Positions 4,678-8,250 of a stretch of DNA of 8,250 nt are shown here, piece by piece. How positions within the stretch are numbered: the stretch's first letter is position 1; each line of letters begins with the position of its first letter. The translations under genes and the position numbers were made by a program. The stretch covers positions 1 through 8,250 of the forward strand of contig JADFVC010000380.1 in the NCBI GenBank assembly GCA_015222355.1. Direction: 5' to 3'. The notes beneath the pieces were generated by a model. It was given only the letters and a program-made list of their open reading frames with translations. It had not been told where the DNA came from and did no database searches. Origin of the DNA: Chloroflexota bacterium (GTDB taxonomy: Bacteria > Desulfobacterota > Desulfuromonadia > Desulfuromonadales > Geopsychrobacteraceae).

Positions 4678-4833
4678 CTAAAAACAGCCCTCGTTCTGCC
4701 AAGGATCGGGGGCTGTTTTTTGACCAATCAGGAGTTTTTCTATCTGTTCGGCCGGCCGGGGTTTGCTGAAAAGAAATCCCTGTTCGGAGAGAAAATCACG
4801 TTGAGCCGTAGTTTCAATATCCTCGACAGTAAT
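4678..4833 (-). pseudogene. Decayed C-terminal tail of an EAL-domain protein
   Basis: On the minus strand the 51 codons before the TAG at 4680-4678 read ITVEDIETTAQRDFL, then QGFLFSKPRPAEQIEKLL. This is the usual end of an EAL (cyclic-di-GMP phosphodiesterase) domain, normally like VVAEGVETEAQRDFL, a short G-C-D segment, then QGYLFSKPLPAEEFEALL. The segment between the two blocks (about eight residues) is missing, EGVET has become EDIET, and the rest of the domain upstream is absent. The first available ATG (4947) would give 89 residues without a ribosome-binding site, and its first part does not resemble EAL. The stop codon lies in the tpx terminator stem. I read it as a remnant of a gene now replaced by the trpE upstream region. 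The family match is by eye. Confidence 0.5.
4681..4721 (+). terminator. Rho-independent terminator of tpx, possibly bidirectional
   Basis: AAAACAGCCC (4681-4690) pairs with GGGCTGTTTT (4710-4719), giving a 10-bp stem ending in six T (4716-4721). The A-run at 4680-4684 gives a shorter T-run on the minus strand, so it could also stop minus-strand transcripts, such as those of the vanished EAL gene. Confidence 0.85.
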
Positions 4834-4892
4834 TTGCCTATTTGCAACGGTCTCCCATAACGATAACTCCCCTGCTCTTTCGGGCGGAATTC

Positions 4893-4922
4893 TTGACTTA
4901 ATCAGGTTATAGATGGTAAGAA
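4893..4922 (+). promoter_or_regulatory. Possible promoter of the trp genes
   Basis: TTGACT (4893-4898), an 18-nt spacer and TAAGAA (4917-4922) lie 40 bp before trpE. The match is moderate. The 9-mer ATCAGGTTA occurs at 4901-4909, within the spacer, and again at 4946-4954. No short leader frame with adjacent Trp codons and no attenuator hairpin is visible between here and trpE. Confidence 0.35.
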
Positions 4923-4961
4923 AGTCTACTTTTATGTGGATTTTCATCAGGTTAATAAAAC

Positions 4962-6443
4962 ATGTATGTCCCTTCCGAAAACGATTTCCGTCGACTGGCC
5001 AGCAGCGGCAACCTGATTCCCGTTTTTCGCGAGATTCTGGCCGACATGGAAACCCCGGTCTCCGCCTTTCGTAAAATTGACGATGGCCATACTTCTTTCT
5101 TGCTTGAATCGATCGAAGGGGGTGAGGCGTGGGCCCGTTATTCCTTTCTTGGCAGCGGCCCGGCTCGCGTCTTCCGTAGCCGCAACGATTACTACGAAGT
5201 TCTCGCAAATGGTGTTGTCGAGCAGAGCGGCAACTCGGACGACCCGCTCGGTAAACTACGTGAGTTGATGGCGGAGTTCCAGCCGGTTGAGGTCGAAGGT
5301 TTGCCCCGTTTTTTTGGCGGCGCGGTCGGTTATCTCGGTTATGACATGGTTCGTTTTATCGAGGAATTGCCCGACAGCAACCCGCGTCAAATCGACAGCT
5401 GGGATGCCTGTTTCATGCTGACCGAGCGTTTGTTGATTTTCGACAACGTGCGGCAGAAGGTGAAGGTTGTCTGTAATGTCCACCTGCAGGAAGGAACCGA
5501 TCCGGCGGTAGCATATGCCGAGGCGCAGCAGCAGATTAAGCAGATGATTGAACAACTGCGTCAGCCCCTGCAGATTGTTGCCGAAGAGAAGGTCGGTGAC
5601 GGTAAACAGGCCCTGCAGGCAAATTTTTCCAAAGAGGACTTTAAAAGAGCTGTCGAGCGTTGTCAGGAATATATCCGCGCCGGGGATATCTTCCAGGTTG
5701 TTCTGTCTCAACGCTTCACCGGCAAACTGCAGTCCGATCCCTTTGATATCTACCGTGCTCTGCGCACCATTAATCCTTCTCCCTACATGTTCTTCCTGCG
5801 CTTTGGAGAATCCCTGGTCGTCGGTGCTTCTCCAGAGGTACTGGTACGTAAAGAAGGTGAACAGATCGATGTGCGTCCCATTGCCGGGACCCGTCCGCGC
5901 GGCAAAGACGCCGAGGAAGACCTGGCGCTGGAAAAGGATCTACTGGCCGATCCGAAAGAACTGGCCGAGCATATCATGCTGGTCGACCTGGGGCGGAACG
6001 ATGTCGGTCGGGTCGCTCGCGGTGGTACTGTCGAGGTCAGTGAGCTGATGGTCATCGAACGTTACTCGCATGTTATGCACATCGTTTCCAATGTCCGTGG
6101 TCAGTTGCGTCCGGGACTTGATTCTTTCGATGTCTTCCGTGCCGCGTTCCCTGCCGGAACTCTCTCCGGCTCTCCGAAAATCCGCGCCATGGAGATTATC
6201 GATGAGCTGGAACCGAGCCGCCGCGAAGTTTACGGCGGGGCGGTCGGCTATTTTTCCTTCAGCGGCAACATGGACCTGGCCATTGCCATCCGCACCCTGC
6301 AGATCGAAAAGGGCAGGCTCTACCTGCAGGCTGGTGCCGGGATTGTTGCTGACAGCGACCCGGAGATGGAATATCAAGAAACTCTGAATAAAGCCCGCGG
6401 TGTTAAGCGCGCCATCGAAATGGCCAACAGGGGGCTCATTTAA
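4962..6443 (+). CDS. trpE: Anthranilate synthase component I
   Basis: A 493-residue chorismate-using enzyme that, with the TrpG amidotransferase, makes anthranilate, the first committed step of tryptophan synthesis. The N-terminal region carries the tryptophan feedback motif LLES (47-50) with YSF nearby (60-62). The C-terminal chorismate-binding half shows [19 protein letters not shown] (about 306-314), [30 protein letters not shown] (about 396-406) and [11 protein letters not shown] (about 458-468). Length and order of motifs are typical and no key segment is missing. The start ATG 4962 gives a family-like N-terminus, but the ribosome-binding site is weak (CAGG about 12 nt upstream). trpG starts 1 bp after the stop. 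The intact feedback motif suggests normal inhibition by tryptophan. Confidence 0.97.
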   Translation: MYVPSENDFRRLASSGNLIPVFREILADMETPVSAFRKIDDGHTSFLLESIEGGEAWARYSFLGSGPARVFRSRNDYYEVLANGVVEQSGNSDDPLGKLRELMAEFQPVEVEGLPRFFGGAVGYLGYDMVRFIEELPDSNPRQIDSWDACFMLTERLLIFDNVRQKVKVVCNVHLQEGTDPAVAYAEAQQQIKQMIEQLRQPLQIVAEEKVGDGKQALQANFSKEDFKRAVERCQEYIRAGDIFQVVLSQRFTGKLQSDPFDIYRALRTINPSPYMFFLRFGESLVVGASPEVLVRKEGEQIDVRPIAGTRPRGKDAEEDLALEKDLLADPKELAEHIMLVDLGRNDVGRVARGGTVEVSELMVIERYSHVMHIVSNVRGQLRPGLDSFDVFRAAFPAGTLSGSPKIRAMEIIDELEPSRREVYGGAVGYFSFSGNMDLAIAIRTLQIEKGRLYLQAGAGIVADSDPEMEYQETLNKARGVKRAIEMANRGLI

Positions 6444-6444
6444 T

Positions 6445-7011
6445 ATGCTACTGATGATCGACAACTATGATTCCTTTACCTACAACCTGGTGCAGTATTT
6501 TTTGGAACTGGGAGAAGAGGTGGAGGTCATCCGCAACGATAAGCTGACTCTAGACGATATCGAACAGTTGGCGCCACGACGGCTGGTGATTTCACCCGGC
6601 CCCTGCACACCGAACGAGGCGGGGATTTCCGTTGCTGCCATCAAGCGTTTTGCCGGGCAGATACCGATCCTCGGTATCTGCCTCGGCCACCAGTCAATCA
6701 CTGAAGCTTTCGGCGGCGATGTCGTGCGGGCCGATCGTTTGATGCACGGTAAAACCAGCCCGATCCTACACGACGGCAGCGGCATCTTTAAAGATATCCC
6801 GAGTCCCTTTACCGCAACCCGCTACCACTCGCTGATCGCCAAACGGGAGACCTTCCCCAACTGTCTGCGCATGACTGCCTGGACTGAAGAGCAGGAAATC
6901 ATGGGTTTGCAGCATGTCGACCTGCCGGTCTGGGGAATGCAGTTCCATCCCGAATCGATCCTCACGACGGCGGGGATGCAGTTGCTGAATAATTTTCTTG
7001 AACTGACCTGA
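6445..7011 (+). CDS. trpG: Anthranilate synthase component II (glutamine amidotransferase)
   Basis: A 188-residue class I glutamine amidotransferase subunit that releases ammonia from glutamine and passes it to TrpE. It begins [19 protein letters not shown], the standard TrpG/PabA start. It has the oxyanion segment [11 protein letters not shown] (50-60), the nucleophile C79 in GICLGHQ, and the catalytic His168 and Glu170 in FHPES. ATG 6445 follows the trpE stop by one base, with AGGGGG (6429-6434) inside the end of trpE serving as ribosome-binding site, which makes translational coupling likely. It is not fused to TrpD, as it is in some enterobacteria. TrpG and PabA are hard to tell apart by sequence; the operon position favours TrpG, possibly serving both. 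A repeat element follows the stop directly. Confidence 0.97.
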   Translation: MLLMIDNYDSFTYNLVQYFLELGEEVEVIRNDKLTLDDIEQLAPRRLVISPGPCTPNEAGISVAAIKRFAGQIPILGICLGHQSITEAFGGDVVRADRLMHGKTSPILHDGSGIFKDIPSPFTATRYHSLIAKRETFPNCLRMTAWTEEQEIMGLQHVDLPVWGMQFHPESILTTAGMQLLNNFLELT

Positions 7012-7014
7012 AAA

Positions 7015-7097
7015 TGTAGGGGCGCACCTCTGTGTGCGCCCTGAAGTTCGGGCAGCCACATGGGGCTTGCTCCTACGACATGGGGCTTGCTCCTACG
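7015..7097. repeat. REP-like palindromic element with duplicated end, between trpG and trpD
   Basis: The trpG-trpD gap starts TGTAGGGGCGCAC. Two palindromic units follow: GGGCGCAC (7020-7027) with GTGCGCCC (7034-7041), and an imperfect one, GGGCAGCC-ACAT-GGGGCTTGCTCC, ending CTACG. The outer ends GTAGGGGC and GCTCCTAC are inverted. As I recall, elements framed by GTAGGGGC and GCCCCTAC are dispersed intergenic repeats in many bacteria, including Desulfuromonas relatives. The last 20 bp, ACATGGGGCTTGCTCCTACG, are present twice in tandem (7058-7077 and 7078-7097), without any mismatch. Confidence 0.75.
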
Positions 7098-7108
7098 AGG
7101 TTGTTGAT

Positions 7109-8158
7109 ATGATCAAAGAAGCGATTGCCAAGCTGGTTGAGCGGCAGGATCTGAGCGAATCGGAAATGATCGGAGCGATGAACCAAATCATGGGCGGTGA
7201 AGCAACACCGGCCCAAATTGGCTCTTTCATCACCGCGTTGCGGATGAAAGGGGAAACGATTCCCGAGATTGTTGGCGCCGCGCGGGTCATGCGCGCGCAT
7301 GCCACACCGATTCGGGTTGGCGCAGTGGTCGATATCGATCGCGATGAGATCAACGTCGAGCGGGAAACCATCATCGATACCTGCGGGACCGGCGGCAGCG
7401 GGACCAGGAGTTTCAATATTTCGACCACAGTGGCGCTTGCGGTGGCCGCCTGTGGGGGCAAAGTTGCCAAGCATGGCAACCGCAGCATCACCTCCTCCTG
7501 CGGCAGTGCCGATGTGCTGGAAAAACTCGGCGTCAATCTTGATATCCCACCGGAGCAGGTCGGTCATTGTGTGGAGAAAATCGGCATCGGTTTTCTCTTT
7601 GCACCGGCGCTGCACGGAGCGATGAAGTACGCCATCGGCCCGCGGCGCGAAATCGGCATCCGGACTATTTTCAATGTGCTCGGGCCATTGACCAATCCGG
7701 CCGGTGCCGATCGCCAGGTGCTCGGGGTATATAAAGAAGAGCTGGTTGAACCTTTGGCCAAGGTGCTGCTCCGTCTCGGCTGTCGGCGCGGTTTTGTCGT
7801 GCACGGCAGTGACGGCATGGACGAAATCACCCTGACCGGGCCGACCCTGGTGGCGGCGATCAGTGGCGGGGCGATTGAAGTGCAGACCATCGAACCGCAG
7901 CAATTCGGTTTCGAATGCTGCCGGCTTGAAGAGTTGCAGGGGGGCGATGCCGAACAGAATGCCGCCATTGTCAAAGCGATCCTCGCCGGAGAAAAGGGGC
8001 CGAAGCGGGATATCGTGGTGCTCAACGGTGCCTATGCCCTGCTTGCTGCCGGGCTGGCCCCCGGGGTTGACGCCGGGATCGAGCTGCTGCAGAAGGTTCT
8101 TGATAACGGCAAGGCGCAGGCAACTCTCGACGCCCTGGTGCGGATGACCAATCAATGA
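7109..8158 (+). CDS. trpD: Anthranilate phosphoribosyltransferase
   Basis: A 349-residue enzyme that transfers phosphoribose from PRPP to anthranilate, the second step of the tryptophan branch. It shows the N-terminal helical region ([20 protein letters not shown], about 28-47), the PRPP loop DTCGTGGSG (90-98), NIST (103-106), [18 protein letters not shown] (121-138), [20 protein letters not shown] (178-196) and the metal-binding DGMDE (235-239). The frame is open back to 7034, but that extension is translated repeat sequence, so ATG 7109 is used. GAGG (7097-7100) lies 8 nt upstream, and its first base is the last base of the repeat. The stop overlaps the trpC start (ATGA). It is a stand-alone TrpD, not fused to TrpG. 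Confidence 0.97.
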   Translation: MIKEAIAKLVERQDLSESEMIGAMNQIMGGEATPAQIGSFITALRMKGETIPEIVGAARVMRAHATPIRVGAVVDIDRDEINVERETIIDTCGTGGSGTRSFNISTTVALAVAACGGKVAKHGNRSITSSCGSADVLEKLGVNLDIPPEQVGHCVEKIGIGFLFAPALHGAMKYAIGPRREIGIRTIFNVLGPLTNPAGADRQVLGVYKEELVEPLAKVLLRLGCRRGFVVHGSDGMDEITLTGPTLVAAISGGAIEVQTIEPQQFGFECCRLEELQGGDAEQNAAIVKAILAGEKGPKRDIVVLNGAYALLAAGLAPGVDAGIELLQKVLDNGKAQATLDALVRMTNQ

Positions 8159-8250
8159 TTCTTGATAAGATTTTGCGAACCAAGGTTGAGGAAGTTGCCG
8201 CTGCGAAGGAGCGGGAACCGCTTTGCGAGTTGAGTCGTCGGATCGGCGAT
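8155..8250 (+). CDS. trpC: Indole-3-glycerol phosphate synthase, N-terminal part
   Basis: The first 32 codons of a gene cut by the right edge of the window: [20 protein letters not shown] and on to RRIGD. This is the standard N-terminal helix of TrpC (M-I-L-D-K-I, then K-x-E-E-V-A-A-A-K), which closes the indole ring from carboxyphenylamino-deoxyribulose phosphate. The catalytic barrel lies beyond the window. The ATG overlaps the trpD stop in ATGA, so translation is coupled. No separate ribosome-binding site is needed, and only a weak one is seen inside the end of trpD. Confidence 0.9.
   Translation, partial: MILDKILRTKVEEVAAAKEREPLCELSRRIGD

Noticed and set aside
4722..4961. Search for a trp leader peptide and attenuator
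   Set aside because: No short frame with adjacent Trp codons and no competing terminator hairpin was seen before trpE.
7073..8155. Long minus-strand open frame of 360 codons opposite trpD
   Set aside because: It mirrors the codon structure of the clearly identified trpD gene, has no family motifs, and the opposite frame explains it fully.

Overview
The window looks like chromosomal DNA of a Gram-negative bacterium of moderate GC content, most likely an anaerobic deltaproteobacterium of the Desulfuromonas/Geobacter/Pelobacter type. This is inferred from the mix of genes: a C-terminal remnant of the NADH-peroxidase type of rubrerythrin, a DUF134 regulator next to DUF302 and Gly-rich small proteins, a tandem-ACT (GcvR-like) protein beside peptide deformylase, and a trpE-trpG-trpD-trpC cluster carrying a GTAGGGGC-type palindromic repeat. 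No rRNA, tRNA or CRISPR was found, and the species cannot be named from the sequence.

Layout. 1-364: the C-terminal 41 codons of a rubrerythrin-family gene, with its own terminator but no recognisable body, behind unassigned sequence. 525-1130, minus strand: a 44-residue highly charged conserved-looking small protein and a 66-residue cold-shock protein, each with its own signals; the csp leader contains a terminator-like hairpin and a 15-bp dyad. 1130-1530: no convincing gene, but nested inverted repeats and a short protein-like minus-strand segment. 1532-2789, plus strand: a near-consensus promoter with a 14-bp perfect palindrome over the expected start of transcription, then a 68-residue Gly/Gln/Arg repeat protein, a DUF302-like protein, a terminator, a 13-bp inverted repeat and a DUF134 (UPF0251) DNA-binding protein. 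2932-3982: a two-ACT-domain protein followed 4 bp later by peptide deformylase. 4056-4721: a stand-alone thiol peroxidase gene (tpx) with promoter and terminator. 4678-4833, minus strand: a decayed tail of an EAL-domain protein. 4962-8250: trpE, trpG, trpD and the start of trpC.

How the genes work together. The trp genes encode consecutive enzymes from chorismate towards indole-glycerol phosphate. trpE/trpG are 1 bp apart and trpD/trpC overlap by 4 bp, but a repeat element of about 83 bp separates trpG from trpD and ends exactly at the trpD ribosome-binding site. The Gly-rich, DUF302 and DUF134 genes look like a small regulated unit, with the DUF134 protein as the obvious candidate regulator; the function is unknown and this is the least understood part of the window. 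Two gene remnants (rubrerythrin and EAL), a tandemly duplicated repeat end and several short direct or inverted repeats show that the intergenic regions have been rearranged.
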